A DNA stretch of 64,000 nucleotides from Streptomyces xylophagus (lineage in GTDB: Bacteria; Actinomycetota; Actinomycetes; Streptomycetales; Streptomycetaceae), in the NCBI RefSeq assembly GCF_000716435.1, contig NZ_JNWO01000002.1:434001-498000 (forward strand), given 5' to 3'. How positions within the stretch are numbered: position 1 is the first letter of the stretch; each line of letters opens with the position of its first letter. Below, one piece after another: positions 49,441 through 57,702 of this stretch. The translations under genes and the position numbers were made by a program. Below the pieces are notes generated by a model, which saw only the letters and a program-made list of their open reading frames with translations, made no database searches and was not told where the DNA came from.

Positions 49441-50195
49441 CAGGCGGCCACCGTCCTCTTCTCGATGTGCTTGTCGGACGCCTGCCGCTCGGTGAGGGCC
49501 ACGACCCGTTGGACGAAGACGCCGGGCACGTGGATCGCGTCCGGGTTCAGGACGCCCGGTTCGACCAGTTCCTCGACCTCGGCGATGGTCACGCGGCCTG
49601 CCATGGCGGCCAGCGGGTTGAAGTTGCGGGCGGACTTGTCGAAGACGAGGTTGCCGTGGCGGTCGCCGCGAGCCGCACGGACCAGGGCGAAGTCGCAGGT
49701 GATGGACTCCTCCAGGACGTAGTCGCGGCCGTGGAAGGTGCGGGTCTCCTTCGTCGGCGAGGCGATGGCGACGGAGCCGTCGGCGTGGTGGCGCCACGGG
49801 ATACCGCCGTCGGCGAGAGGGGTGCCCACGCCGGCGGGGGTGTAGAAGGCGGGGATGCCGCAGCCGCCCGCGCGCAGGCGTTCGGCGAGGGTGCCCTGGG
49901 GCACGAGTTCGACCTCGATCTCACCCGTGAGGTACTGGCGGGCGAACTCCTTGTTCTCACCGACGTAGGAGCCGGTGACGCGGGCGATGCGGCCGGCGCC
50001 GAGCAGGATGCCCAGGCCGTGCTCGTCGGTACCGCAGTTGTTGGAGACCACGCGCAGCGAGCCCGTTCCCTGCCTGTACAGGGCGGAGATGAGTGTGCTG
50101 GGGATGCCGCACAGGCCGAAGCCGCCGACGGCGAGAGAAGCGCCGTCTTCGATGTCGGCCACGGCGCGGGCCGCGGTGGGTGATGTCTTGTCCAT
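49440..50195 (-). CDS. 3-oxoacid CoA-transferase subunit A
   Basis: 251 aa. [66 protein letters not shown] and [19 protein letters not shown] identify the A subunit (ScoA/PcaI). AAGGACATCC precedes ATG 50195. Its nearness to a two-component flavin monooxygenase suggests the pair finishes an aromatic or keto-acid degradation route. Confidence 0.94.
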   Translation of the reverse strand: MDKTSPTAARAVADIEDGASLAVGGFGLCGIPSTLISALYRQGTGSLRVVSNNCGTDEHGLGILLGAGRIARVTGSYVGENKEFARQYLTGEIEVELVPQGTLAERLRAGGCGIPAFYTPAGVGTPLADGGIPWRHHADGSVAIASPTKETRTFHGRDYVLEESITCDFALVRAARGDRHGNLVFDKSARNFNPLAAMAGRVTIAEVEELVEPGVLNPDAIHVPGVFVQRVVALTERQASDKHIEKRTVAA

Positions 50196-50429
50196 GGATG
50201 TCCTTCGAAGAAGCTCGCAGGAAACGCCGCGCACGGTGCGCCGGGGCGCGGTCCTTGGTGAGTCGGGCTGTTGCCGTTGCTCGCGCGGTCGTCGATCAGC
50301 TTCTTCAGGTTCGGCGCGTCGGTCGCGGTGCCGAAGAGCGAGGAGTCAGGCCTGACGAGGGCGGCGATGGGGCCCTGGTCACGCTCTCGGAACGACGGTG
50401 CCGTGGATCGGCCGACGGCGAAGATCGTG

Positions 50430-51644
50430 CTACACCATCGCGGTCACGGTGCCCCGGATGCCGAACAGCGACTTCCCGTAGATCTCGGCAGCGACTTCGG
50501 GGTTGAGGACGGCGTGACGGCTTCCGGTCTCGATGTCGCGCCAGATGCGCTGCAGCGGGTTGGAGTCGCCGAAGCTCGAAGCCCCCTGGGCCGAGCACAC
50601 GACACGGACCGCCTCACGCGCGTGGACCGCGGCTATTCCCGCGTCCATCCGCATGCGTGCTCGGGCGTGGTAGTCGGGGAACACTCCGGCTCGCGCAGCC
50701 TCGTCGATGTCCGTGGCCGCGCGGTAGGCGTGCAGCTGGGCGGAGTCGGCAAGCGACGCCGCGTGCGCGGCGGCGAGCTGGATGGTGGGTGCCTCGGCCT
50801 GTGAGGTGTAGTTCGTCAGGGTCAGACCCCGCTGCGGAGCCTTTTCGATCAGGAGGTCGACAGCGGCCGCGGCCAACCCGAGTTGGGGCCCGGTCAGTGC
50901 GAGCGCCGCGGCCGGCACGAACGGCGCCCGGTAGAGCGCCTCGTCGGTGAAGGGTGTGGCGTAGCGGCCCTCGACGGCGTCGGGGACGGAGTGGAAGCGG
51001 TGCGCGGGGACGAAAAGGTCCTCGCCGACGAGCGTGTTCGACGCGGTTCCGCGCATGCCCGCCACGAACCAGGTGTCCTCGACGGGCAGTTCCGACATCG
51101 GCGCGAGCACTATGCCGACGGCGTCCGACGTGCCCTCGGCATCCGGCCGGGTGACCCCGAGGACCGCCCAGTCGGCGTGGGCGCACCCGGAGGCGGGGGC
51201 CCAGCGCCCGGTCACCCGGTAACCGCCTTCGACCGCACGCGCGGTACCCGAGGGCGTCACGACCCCGGCGACCCGGGCGTGGGGGGTGTCGGCCCAGACG
51301 TCGTCCTGGGCCCGGGCGGGAAAAAGCCCGACGAACCACGCGTTGGCGTTGAGCAGCGAGGTCAGCCAGGAGGTGGAGCCGCAGGCGCGCCCGACCTCGC
51401 GGCCGACCTCCAGCAGGGTGCGGTAGTCGGTCTGCAGACCGCCGTAGCGGGCGGGTTGCATCAGCGACAGCAGGCCCGCCTCGGCCAGAGCGTCGATGTT
51501 CTTCGCGGGCACCCCGCGCTCACGGTCGGTCAGTTCGGCGTTGTCGGCGAGCACCGGTCGCAGCGCGGCGGCGCGCTCGACGAGGTCGGCCCGCAGCTCG
51601 CGTGCGGCGTCGGTGGTACGGGGGCCATCCATGATGATGTTCAT
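50430..51644 (-). CDS. Flavin-dependent monooxygenase, acyl-CoA-dehydrogenase fold (HpaB/HsaA-type)
   Basis: 404 aa. An ACAD-fold protein of the group D monooxygenase kind: LSLMQPARYGGLQTDYRTLLEVGREVGRACGSTSWLTSLL, YRVTGRWAPASGCAHADWAVLG, DTWFVAGMRGTASNTLV and SSFGDSNPLQRIWRDIETGSRHAVLNP at the C-terminus. Such enzymes take reduced flavin from a partner reductase, which is the next gene upstream (51702-52196). ATG 51644 has GGAG 8 nt upstream; GTG 51653 is an alternative. A 234-nt gap separates it from CoA-transferase A. Confidence 0.9.
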   Translation of the reverse strand: MNIIMDGPRTTDAARELRADLVERAAALRPVLADNAELTDRERGVPAKNIDALAEAGLLSLMQPARYGGLQTDYRTLLEVGREVGRACGSTSWLTSLLNANAWFVGLFPARAQDDVWADTPHARVAGVVTPSGTARAVEGGYRVTGRWAPASGCAHADWAVLGVTRPDAEGTSDAVGIVLAPMSELPVEDTWFVAGMRGTASNTLVGEDLFVPAHRFHSVPDAVEGRYATPFTDEALYRAPFVPAAALALTGPQLGLAAAAVDLLIEKAPQRGLTLTNYTSQAEAPTIQLAAAHAASLADSAQLHAYRAATDIDEAARAGVFPDYHARARMRMDAGIAAVHAREAVRVVCSAQGASSFGDSNPLQRIWRDIETGSRHAVLNPEVAAEIYGKSLFGIRGTVTAMV

Positions 51645-51701
51645 CGTCGTCACTCCGGTGGAGGGGGCGTACGGGGTGCGGGCCGGTCGGCGACCGGGAG
51701 G

Positions 51702-52196
51702 TCAGCCGGCGACCGCGAGCGGGGCGTGGGTGCCGAAGGCTCGGCGTGCGTAGGTCAGCGGGGCCGTGGGGGTCGGTTCGGCCTCCTCGACGCGCACGAC
51801 CAGCAGGACGTGGTCACCGCCGTCCACGTGGCGTTCCACGCGTCCCGCCGTCCAGCCGGCCGACTCGGGCAGGTGGGGGAGTCCGGAGCGGACGGTCCAG
51901 TCGACGCCGTCGAACTTCAGGCCGGGTCCTCGGCTGGGGCGGGCGAACGTCGACGCCAGCTCGTGCTGGCCGGCGCCGAGGATGTTCACGCCCACCCCGT
52001 CGCCCGGCTGGAGGTGGGGCAACAGCGCCGAGGCCCGGTCCAGAGCGAAGCTCACCAGCGGGGGATCGAGGGAGAGCGAGGCGAAGCTCGACACCGTACT
52101 GCCCTGCGGATGTCCGTCGGCACTCATCGCGGTGACCACGGTGACCGGGGCACATACCCCGCTCATCAGTTCGACAAAGGTTTCTCGGTCGATCAT
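51702..52196 (-). CDS. Flavin reductase (HpaC-like) of the two-component monooxygenase
   Basis: 164 aa FMN-binding split barrel. FVELMSGVCAPVTVVTAM, GSTVSSFASLSLDPPLVSFALDRAS, VNILGAGQHELASTFA and HVDGGDHVLLVVRVEEAE are the standard flavin-reductase motifs. GGGAGG is 6 nt upstream of ATG 52196. It supplies reduced flavin to the monooxygenase 57 nt downstream. The upstream 177-nt gap has a CTCGTGG/CCACGAG inverted repeat (52245-52274), a possible operator. Confidence 0.92.
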   Translation of the reverse strand: MIDRETFVELMSGVCAPVTVVTAMSADGHPQGSTVSSFASLSLDPPLVSFALDRASALLPHLQPGDGVGVNILGAGQHELASTFARPSRGPGLKFDGVDWTVRSGLPHLPESAGWTAGRVERHVDGGDHVLLVVRVEEAEPTPTAPLTYARRAFGTHAPLAVAG

Positions 52197-52373
52197 CGTA
52201 GGCCTCCCGGGCGCTTGAATCCGTATGCCGCCGGCAGGTGTGGCCTCGTGGACCACGGTGTCCGGCACCACGAGTAAAGCCAAGCCCTCGGTGTTGCCGC
52301 TTGGTCTGGTGGCTCAGGATTGCGGTCCCGGTTGGTCTGCCGGATCGGTCCGGGCCGCGACCGGGAGCCGGAC

Positions 52374-53726
52374 TCACCGCGCGATGTCCTGAGGGTCCTG
52401 AGGCAGGAGGACCGCGTCCCCCAGTTCCTCGGCGAGTGCCAGGGCCGTGTGGAGGGTGAAGCGGCGGTCCTCGATGTCGTGTCCCAGCACCTCCTGGGCC
52501 CGCTTCACGCGGTAGGTCACGGTTCCCCTGGCCACGTGCAGGCGTCGGGCGACATCCACGAGGCTGCGCTCGGCGTCGATGTAGTGGAACAGCGTGGTCC
52601 GCAGTGCCGCCATCGGCGCACTGCGGACGGCAAGCCCGCCGAGTTCACGTCGCACGAAGTCACCGGCCGCGTCGAGATCGGTGGCAAGGAGCGCGACGGC
52701 GGCGATGTCGGCGTAGGCGGTCGCGTATCTCGGAACCCGCGCGGCCTCGCGCCGCAGTCGCTCGACCCTCTCCCCGCGCTCGGCCTCACGGTGAGAGCGG
52801 CGGAAGCCCGCGACTCCGTCGCCCGGGGTCCCGAAGGCCGCCTGCATCTGCTGCCGGGACAGTGCCTCCCCGATGGCCTTCCACGAACCGGTCCCGTGTG
52901 TGCCGCCGGGAGGCACGGTGCCCCACGCCCACAACCGCCCCGTGGCCACGGGGACGACCAGCGTCGCGGTGGCACCCCGGGTCCGGAGCGCCTCGATCGC
53001 CGCCGCCTGCAGCGCGGAGCTCTTGTTCGGGGCGTCCGACCACACCACCACTGCCTCGTGGGTCCGCCGCAGGTCGTAGCCGAGGGCACGCGACGCCTCG
53101 CCGACATCGGTCGTCGTGGTACCGCTCAGCAGGGACCGCACGATGTCGGCCCGTGCCGCGGCCGCGCTGGTGCTCCACACCTCGTGCTCCACGAGGTAGG
53201 TGCGGATCATGGCGTCGGAGAGCTCGTCGACGTAGGAGAACAGCTCACGGGAGACAGCCGTGACCTCATCGACCGCTGCCTCCGGGTGCACCAGCTCGGC
53301 ACAGGCCCGCAGGAACGCCTCGGTCGTCGCCGCGTGCCCGATCCGGACGCCCCGCAACACCTGCTCCAGCGGTACGGCCCGGTGCACGAACTCGCGGATG
53401 CCCTCCAAGGTCGCCTCACTGATCGGCGGGGCCACGGCCGGGCCCTCCACCAGAGTGAACAGCGCCCGCAGGGTGGTCGCTTCGTTGCCTCGGCGGAGCA
53501 TCTCGACTCCGCCCGGGCTACCGCCGAGGGCCGGCACCTCGCCGACGATCCGCCGTACGACCAGGGAACTCAGTTCGATGGCCCAGCGCACGGGGCCCGT
53601 GCCGACGCGTGCGACGGCCTCCTCGACGATCGCGCGAGGAGATGCCGCCCGGTCGATGTCGACCTCACCTCGCGGGCCCAGCTGCGCGATCCAGGCCCGC
53701 CGCGGTCGCCGGACGGTCTCGGTCAT
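52374..53726 (-). CDS. PucR-family transcriptional regulator
   Basis: 450 aa. A long N-terminal sensory part with the RsbRD-like V-R-I-G-H stretch is followed by a GGDEF-like module and a C-terminal PucR helix-turn-helix: SLVDVARRLHVARGTVTYRVKRAQEVLGHDIEDRRFTLHTALAL. PucR-type proteins control purine, amino-acid or aromatic catabolism. Divergent from LysR and located directly upstream of the monooxygenase/CoA-transferase genes, so it likely activates them. Confidence 0.9.
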   Translation of the reverse strand: MTETVRRPRRAWIAQLGPRGEVDIDRAASPRAIVEEAVARVGTGPVRWAIELSSLVVRRIVGEVPALGGSPGGVEMLRRGNEATTLRALFTLVEGPAVAPPISEATLEGIREFVHRAVPLEQVLRGVRIGHAATTEAFLRACAELVHPEAAVDEVTAVSRELFSYVDELSDAMIRTYLVEHEVWSTSAAAARADIVRSLLSGTTTTDVGEASRALGYDLRRTHEAVVVWSDAPNKSSALQAAAIEALRTRGATATLVVPVATGRLWAWGTVPPGGTHGTGSWKAIGEALSRQQMQAAFGTPGDGVAGFRRSHREAERGERVERLRREAARVPRYATAYADIAAVALLATDLDAAGDFVRRELGGLAVRSAPMAALRTTLFHYIDAERSLVDVARRLHVARGTVTYRVKRAQEVLGHDIEDRRFTLHTALALAEELGDAVLLPQDPQDIAR

Positions 53727-53824
53727 GGTGCCCTCCCTCGGGCTACGGTGTATCTCCTCGGGGTGGGCTCGCGGTCACCGCGACGACATGGTCGATCCAA
53801 GCCGAAGGTCTGATCAACTGCGGA

Positions 53825-53859
53825 TTACCGAATCCATCGTTCGGTAAAACCGAACGATG
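53825..53859. promoter_or_regulatory. Overlapping palindromes with three ACCGAA half sites (PucR / LysR divergent region)
   Basis: TTACCGAA (53825-53832) and TTCGGTAA (53840-53847) form one perfect inverted repeat. CATCGTTCGGT (53835-53845) and ACCGAACGATG (53849-53859) form a second, also perfect, sharing the middle half site. Half-site order is forward, reverse, forward. Probably the operator of LysR and/or PucR. Confidence 0.8.
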
Positions 53860-53920
53860 TGCCAGAGTGGTGCAGCTGCTCGTCGTGGTTCGAGCACCAC
53901 GAAGTGACGGGAGAGCGGCC

Positions 53921-54844
53921 GTGAACCTACGTCAGATGGAGTGCTTCCTCGCTGTCGCGGACGAACTGCACTTCCGGCGGGCCGCCGACCGTCTGCGGCT
54001 GGCTCCGCCCAGTGTCAGTGAGGCCGTCGCAGGCCTGGAGCGCAGCCTCGGTGGTCGGCTCGTCGAGCGTACGAGTCGGCGGGTCCGGCTGACGCCCTTC
54101 GGCGCCGAGTTCGCCGCCGCGATCAGGCAGCCCATCGAGGCGTTGCACCAGGCACATCGGAGCGCCCGCCTGCGCTCGGTGGGCCATCGTGACCTCGTCG
54201 TCGCCCACACCCCGGAGCTGGGACAGCTGATCCTGCCCAGACTGGTCGAGGTCTGGCCCGGCGGGGCCGCCGACGACGACGAGGCCCGGGGCCGGTGGCG
54301 TCCGGTGCCCATGCACACACCCGAGCAACTCGCCGCCGTGGCGGACGGCGAGGTGGACGTGGGCCTGTGCTGGTCGGTCCCCGAGCAACCCGGGATCTCC
54401 AGTGCCGTACTCGGCGAGTTCCCGCTGGTCGCCGTCGTGCGGGCGTCGGATCCGCTGGCGAGCCGCCGGGAGGTGGCGCTCACCGACCTCCGCACCCGGC
54501 AGATCCTGATCACTCCGCGCGCCGACAACCCCTACCTCGAGAGCCGGCTGCAGGCGGACATCACCCGGGCAGGCGTCCCCCATACCCACATCGAGGAGGT
54601 GGGTCGCTACGACGAACTGGCCGTGCACGTGGCCACGCGCGGACACGTGGGTATCCACCCCGGGCCGATCGCGTTCACCAACTCCCTGCCCACCGTCGTG
54701 TTCCGCCCGATCGCCGACGCTTCCGACAGCGTCCGGATCTGCGCGATCACCCGCGCCGGTGCCCTCCCCCCTTCCCTTGCGGACCTCGTCGCGAGCCTGC
54801 GGTCGATCGTCGGCTCGCTCGACATCGACGACAAGCTCACTTGA
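53921..54844 (+). CDS. LysR-family transcriptional regulator
   Basis: 307 aa. N-terminal winged helix NLRQMECFLAVADELHFRRAADRLRLAPPSVSEAVAGLERSLGGRLVERTSRRVRLT, then a LysR co-inducer domain with DVGLCWSV and GHVGIHPGPIAF. The frame runs open far upstream but GTG 53921 with GGGAG 7 nt upstream starts exactly at the conserved LysR N-terminus. Divergent from PucR; both share the 53825-53859 operator region. Confidence 0.93.
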   Translation: MNLRQMECFLAVADELHFRRAADRLRLAPPSVSEAVAGLERSLGGRLVERTSRRVRLTPFGAEFAAAIRQPIEALHQAHRSARLRSVGHRDLVVAHTPELGQLILPRLVEVWPGGAADDDEARGRWRPVPMHTPEQLAAVADGEVDVGLCWSVPEQPGISSAVLGEFPLVAVVRASDPLASRREVALTDLRTRQILITPRADNPYLESRLQADITRAGVPHTHIEEVGRYDELAVHVATRGHVGIHPGPIAFTNSLPTVVFRPIADASDSVRICAITRAGALPPSLADLVASLRSIVGSLDIDDKLT

Positions 54845-54917
54845 CGCACGTGGAGCGTGCGTGGACAACCCTGCTACCTGCGGGACCTGCGCCGTTGCAG
54901 GGGGACGTCTCGTATGT

Positions 54918-54959
54918 GAAGCAGCACACCGAGCGCAAGAAGCAGTACACCGAGCGCAA
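54918..54959. repeat. Two-copy tandem 21-bp repeat
   Basis: GAAGCAGCACACCGAGCGCA(A) at 54918-54938 is followed directly by a copy with one change (C to T) at 54939-54959. The 21-bp unit is a multiple of three and would encode K-Q-H/Y-T-E-R-K, so the repeat may have arisen within a coding region now lost. Confidence 0.7.
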
Positions 54960-55050
54960 GCCGACGGCGTCACCTGGTTCGCCGCTCGTTCAGGGCTCTC
55001 CGAGTTCGGGCTTGTCCTGCTGCTGTGCACGGGCATTCGGGGCCGTGTCA

Positions 55051-55080
55051 CCGGGCCGGTGACGTCGGTCACCGGCCCGG
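55051..55080. terminator. Strong 13-bp GC hairpin terminator
   Basis: CCGGGCCGGTGAC (55051-55063) and GTCACCGGCCCGG (55068-55080) are perfect complements around a GTCG loop. It lies about 200 nt downstream of the LysR stop and also just past the end of the fragment at 55106-55240 on the other strand, so it may have terminated that gene. Confidence 0.8.
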
Positions 55081-55105
55081 GGTTACAGCGCTGTGGCGAC
55101 GCGGG

Positions 55106-55240
55106 TCAGCCCGCGTACGTCCTCCAGTTGGCCTTCCAGTTGGCCACGGTGTCGGGGAGGTACGTTCCGCCTTCGGGGCTCATCAGGAACTGGTCGTCCT
55201 TGTAGGCGGGCGGGACTCTGTCGCGGTCGGCGGGGCTCAG
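55106..55240 (-). pseudogene. 3' remnant of a lost gene
   Basis: A minus-strand frame ending in TGA at 55106 encodes about 44 codons with protein-like composition: L-S-P-A-D-R-D-R-V-P-P-A-Y-K-D-D-Q-F-L-M, then S-P-E-G-G-T-Y-L-P-D-T-V-A-N-W-K-A-N-W-R-T-Y-A-G. It has no plausible start and enters the 3' end of the TetR gene out of frame. It looks like the C-terminus of an enzyme whose front was deleted. The perfect terminator 26 nt beyond supports a former gene end. Family not recognised. Confidence 0.4.
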
Positions 55241-55881
55241 TCGTTGGTGGACGTCCCTGGTCCGGTCGTGGCGTACCGGGCGGCCATGGTGCGGACGGCC
55301 TCGTCGACCACCTGAGCGACGCGTTCGGCGCTCACCTCCCAGCCCGGCACCAGGAGGGTCGGCCAGAAGACGTAGTTGGAGATCATGCCCAGGAACTGGG
55401 TGGCTGCGAGGTCCACGTCCTCGACCCGCACCGTTCCCGCCTCGTGCTCAGCCTGGAGGTAGCTGCGTACGGACTCGAAGTAGGGCATCTTCCCGTGCGA
55501 GAACTGCGCATGGGCCAGCTCGGGGAACCGTGGCAGCTCGGCGATGACGATCCTGAACAGGTCGGTCATCTGGGCACGGCCCAGCAGCTTGGCGTAACGG
55601 CGGCCGATGATGCCGAGCCCGTCGACGACGTTGCCTGCCGACGGAGGATCCTCCTCGTCGGCGGTCGACCAGGACTCGGTCACGATGGCGTCGAACAGGG
55701 CGGCTTTGCTCGGAAACTGCTTGAACAGGGTGGCCCGCGAAACGCCCGAGCACTCCGCGATCCGCGCCAGCGACGTCCGGTCGTAGCCCAACTCGAGAAA
55801 CAGTGCGGTCGCGGCCGTCACGATCAGCGCGCGCTTCTCCTGGGCGACGCGCTGGTGATACGTCGTCACGACTCTGCTCAT
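55237..55881 (-). CDS. TetR-family transcriptional regulator
   Basis: 214 aa. DNA-binding region IVTAATALFLELGYDRTSLARIAECSGVSRATLFKQFPSKAALFDAIV, followed by a helical ligand-binding domain with a TetR_C-type W-P-T-L-L-V-P. Divergent from the SDR/F420-type reductase operon; two similar 21-bp sites in the gap are probable operators. Its 3' end abuts the gene remnant at 55106-55240. Confidence 0.92.
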   Translation of the reverse strand: MSRVVTTYHQRVAQEKRALIVTAATALFLELGYDRTSLARIAECSGVSRATLFKQFPSKAALFDAIVTESWSTADEEDPPSAGNVVDGLGIIGRRYAKLLGRAQMTDLFRIVIAELPRFPELAHAQFSHGKMPYFESVRSYLQAEHEAGTVRVEDVDLAATQFLGMISNYVFWPTLLVPGWEVSAERVAQVVDEAVRTMAARYATTGPGTSTND

Positions 55882-55897
55882 GGGCCGAGCATACGAG

Positions 55898-55967
55898 GTG
55901 AGTGGCTTGACTCGCCACTGTCGCCGACCTAGCGTCAGGGGGCATGGTGAGTCGCCCGGCTCACCAC
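55898..55967. promoter_or_regulatory. Two direct 21-bp operator sites for the divergent TetR
   Basis: GTGAGTGGCTTGACTCGCCA-C (55898-55918) and GTGAGTCGCCCGGCTCACCA-C (55947-55967) match at 16 of 21 positions. Each contains an inverted repeat (AGTGGC-N7-GCCACT; TGGTGAG-N8-CTCACCA). They are 49 bp apart centre to centre. A smaller ATCAC-N2-GTGAT is at about 55980. Confidence 0.75.
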
Positions 55968-56026
55968 TGGCCGCCGTTCATCACTGGTGATCCCGGTCAT
56001 TCACCCCCGTACTGAAGGAACATCTG

Positions 56027-56806
56027 ATGCCCCGCTTCGACAACCAGACCGTGCTCGTGACCGGTGGGACCGGCGGCCAGGGCTCGAGCCACGTGCGCGC
56101 CTTTCACGCGGAGGGAGCGAACGTGGTGATCGGCGGCATCGACGCGGAACGCGGCGCCGCTCTCGCCGACGAGCTCGGGACCCGCGCTCGCTTCGCCCGC
56201 CTTGACGTCACCGACGAGAGCTCGTGGTCCGCCGCCGTGCTGGCCGCCGAGAGCGCCTTCGGTGCCCTGAACGTGCTCGTCAACAACGCGGGCGTGCAGA
56301 ATCCGCCCGCAACAATCGAAAACACGGAGCAGGCCACGTGGTCGCGCATCCTCGACATCAACCTCACAGGGACCTTCCTCGGCATCAAGGCCGCAGCCCC
56401 CGCTCTGCGCCGCGCGGCAGGGGGAGCCATCGTCAACATCGCCTCGGCCATGGGCCTGGGCGGCACGGCTCACTACGCGCCGTACGTCGCCAGCAAGTGG
56501 GCCGTGCGAGGCCTCACCCAAACGGCAGCACTCGAGCTCGGCCACGACCACATCCGGGTGAACACCATCCACCCCGGCGTGATCTCGACCCCCTTCATCC
56601 ACGAACCAGCAGCCGGCGCAGTCGCGGCGATCGCCGACTTCTACTCACCCGAGCCGTTCGCCATCCCCCGACTCGGGGAGCCGACCGACGTCAGCCGTCT
56701 ACTCCTGTTCCTCACGTCATCGGACGCGTCGTTCATCACCGGGTCGGAGTACGTCATCGACGGTGGACTCCTCCTCGGCCCGGCCCTTCAGGCCGAGACC
56801 GCATGA
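56027..56806 (+). CDS. Short-chain dehydrogenase/reductase (3-alpha/20-beta-HSD-like SDR)
   Basis: 259 aa. TGGTGGQGSSHVRAFHAEGANVVIGGIDAERG (NAD-type Asp after beta-2), NNAG, Ser in NIASAMG, Y-V-A-S-K and HPGVISTPF. The pattern resembles actinobacterial hydroxysteroid dehydrogenases. ATG 56027 follows GAAGGAACATCTG. Coupled by ATGA to the deazaflavin-type reductase, suggesting paired oxidation/reduction steps. Confidence 0.92.
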   Translation: MPRFDNQTVLVTGGTGGQGSSHVRAFHAEGANVVIGGIDAERGAALADELGTRARFARLDVTDESSWSAAVLAAESAFGALNVLVNNAGVQNPPATIENTEQATWSRILDINLTGTFLGIKAAAPALRRAAGGAIVNIASAMGLGGTAHYAPYVASKWAVRGLTQTAALELGHDHIRVNTIHPGVISTPFIHEPAAGAVAAIADFYSPEPFAIPRLGEPTDVSRLLLFLTSSDASFITGSEYVIDGGLLLGPALQAETA

Positions 56807-57279
56807 GCACTCCGGAAACGACCGGGTCGAACGACTCCGCACGGGACGCGTCTCTGTCCCACCTGCCCCACCACATCCGACGAGCCATCGAGATCACCCC
56901 CGCCGCGGGCACCGGAGAACGGATCATCGACATCACGACGCTGGGGCGCCGCACCGGCCGAGCACGCCGCATCGAGATCTTCTTCTACCGGGCTGCGGGC
57001 ACCACCTACCTGTGCAGCGGAGCCGGCGGTTCCGCGACCGACTGGCATGCGAACCTTCTCGCCCATCCCCACTTCACCTTCCACCTCAAGAACGGGATTC
57101 GTGCAGATCTGCCCGCGCGGGCCACGCCCGTCACCGACCCGGCTGAACGTCAGGCCGTGCTGGCGGAGATCGTGGCCGATCTCAATCAGCCCCACGACCC
57201 CGGTACCATCCGGCCGACTCGGCTCGAAGACTGGGCCGACAGTCGGCTGATGCGCATCAGCTTCCGCCATCGGCCGTGA
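56803..57279 (+). CDS. Nitroreductase-family deazaflavin (F420)-dependent oxidoreductase-like protein
   Basis: 158 aa split-barrel protein. DITTLGRRTGRARRIEIFF corresponds to the T-x-G-R-x-T-G-x-x-R core of the Ddn-like family, and SATDWHANLLAHPHFTFHL to its W-x-x-N-L-x-A-x-P segment. Family members use F420H2 or bind quinones. The frame is open far upstream but the ATGA overlap fixes the start at 56803. Confidence 0.9.
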   Translation: MSTPETTGSNDSARDASLSHLPHHIRRAIEITPAAGTGERIIDITTLGRRTGRARRIEIFFYRAAGTTYLCSGAGGSATDWHANLLAHPHFTFHLKNGIRADLPARATPVTDPAERQAVLAEIVADLNQPHDPGTIRPTRLEDWADSRLMRISFRHRP

Positions 57280-57702
57280 TCGATGAGGGTGTAGCCGGCG
57301 CGGCGGTCCCAGATGGATGTCGAGGTTTCCAGAGGGAAAGGCTCCTACACGCTCATCCCGAAAGAACCGCCACGTGCCCGACGCCACCGTCGGTGAGCGC
57401 ATGGACGCGTTCGCCCACCCCGGTCTGACAGCCTTCTGCCGCCTCGACGAGATCGTCCGGCCCGGGGTCGACGTGAATCCCGGGGACTTCTACATCGACC
57501 CCAGCCCGCCGATCACCGACAAATGCCTGCGCCGCCGCTGAATCCCGCTCGCCTCCATGGGAGCCTCGCTGCGGTGCAGAACCCGCGCGGCGATCACCAC
57601 CTCTGCCCGCTCGGTCCGAACCTCCTGCAACGGTTTGGCCGACTTCTCGGCGAGCGCGTCCAGCTCACTCCGGTGAGCCGTGATCCGCGCTCCAGGCGGG
57701 CT
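57280..57702. other. 423-nt region of probable gene debris
   Basis: No complete gene. A plus-strand frame (57317-57541, 74 codons) contains V-G-E-R-M-D-A-F-A-H-P-G-L-T-A-F without a family match. A minus-strand frame (about 57529-57700) reads like a coiled-coil fragment (S-E-L-D-A-L-A-E-K-S-A-K-P-L-Q-E-V-R-T-E) but has no start and is entered from a stop. Both look like eroded pieces of inserted or deleted genes. No transposase or terminal repeats are visible. Confidence 0.4.

Larger units (their letters stand above)
54845..55105. other. Gap with tandem repeat and terminator; no supported gene
   Basis: Contains a two-copy 21-bp tandem repeat (54918-54959) and a strong hairpin (55051-55080). 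Between them a short frame encodes a stretch such as T-W-F-A-A-R-S-G-L-S-E-F-G-L-V-L-L-L without a start or family match. It may be gene debris. Confidence 0.4.

Noticed and set aside
54918..54959. CRISPR-like repeat
   Set aside because: Only two directly adjacent copies with no spacers.
57280..57702. Insertion sequence
   Set aside because: No terminal inverted repeats, target duplication or transposase motif could be found.
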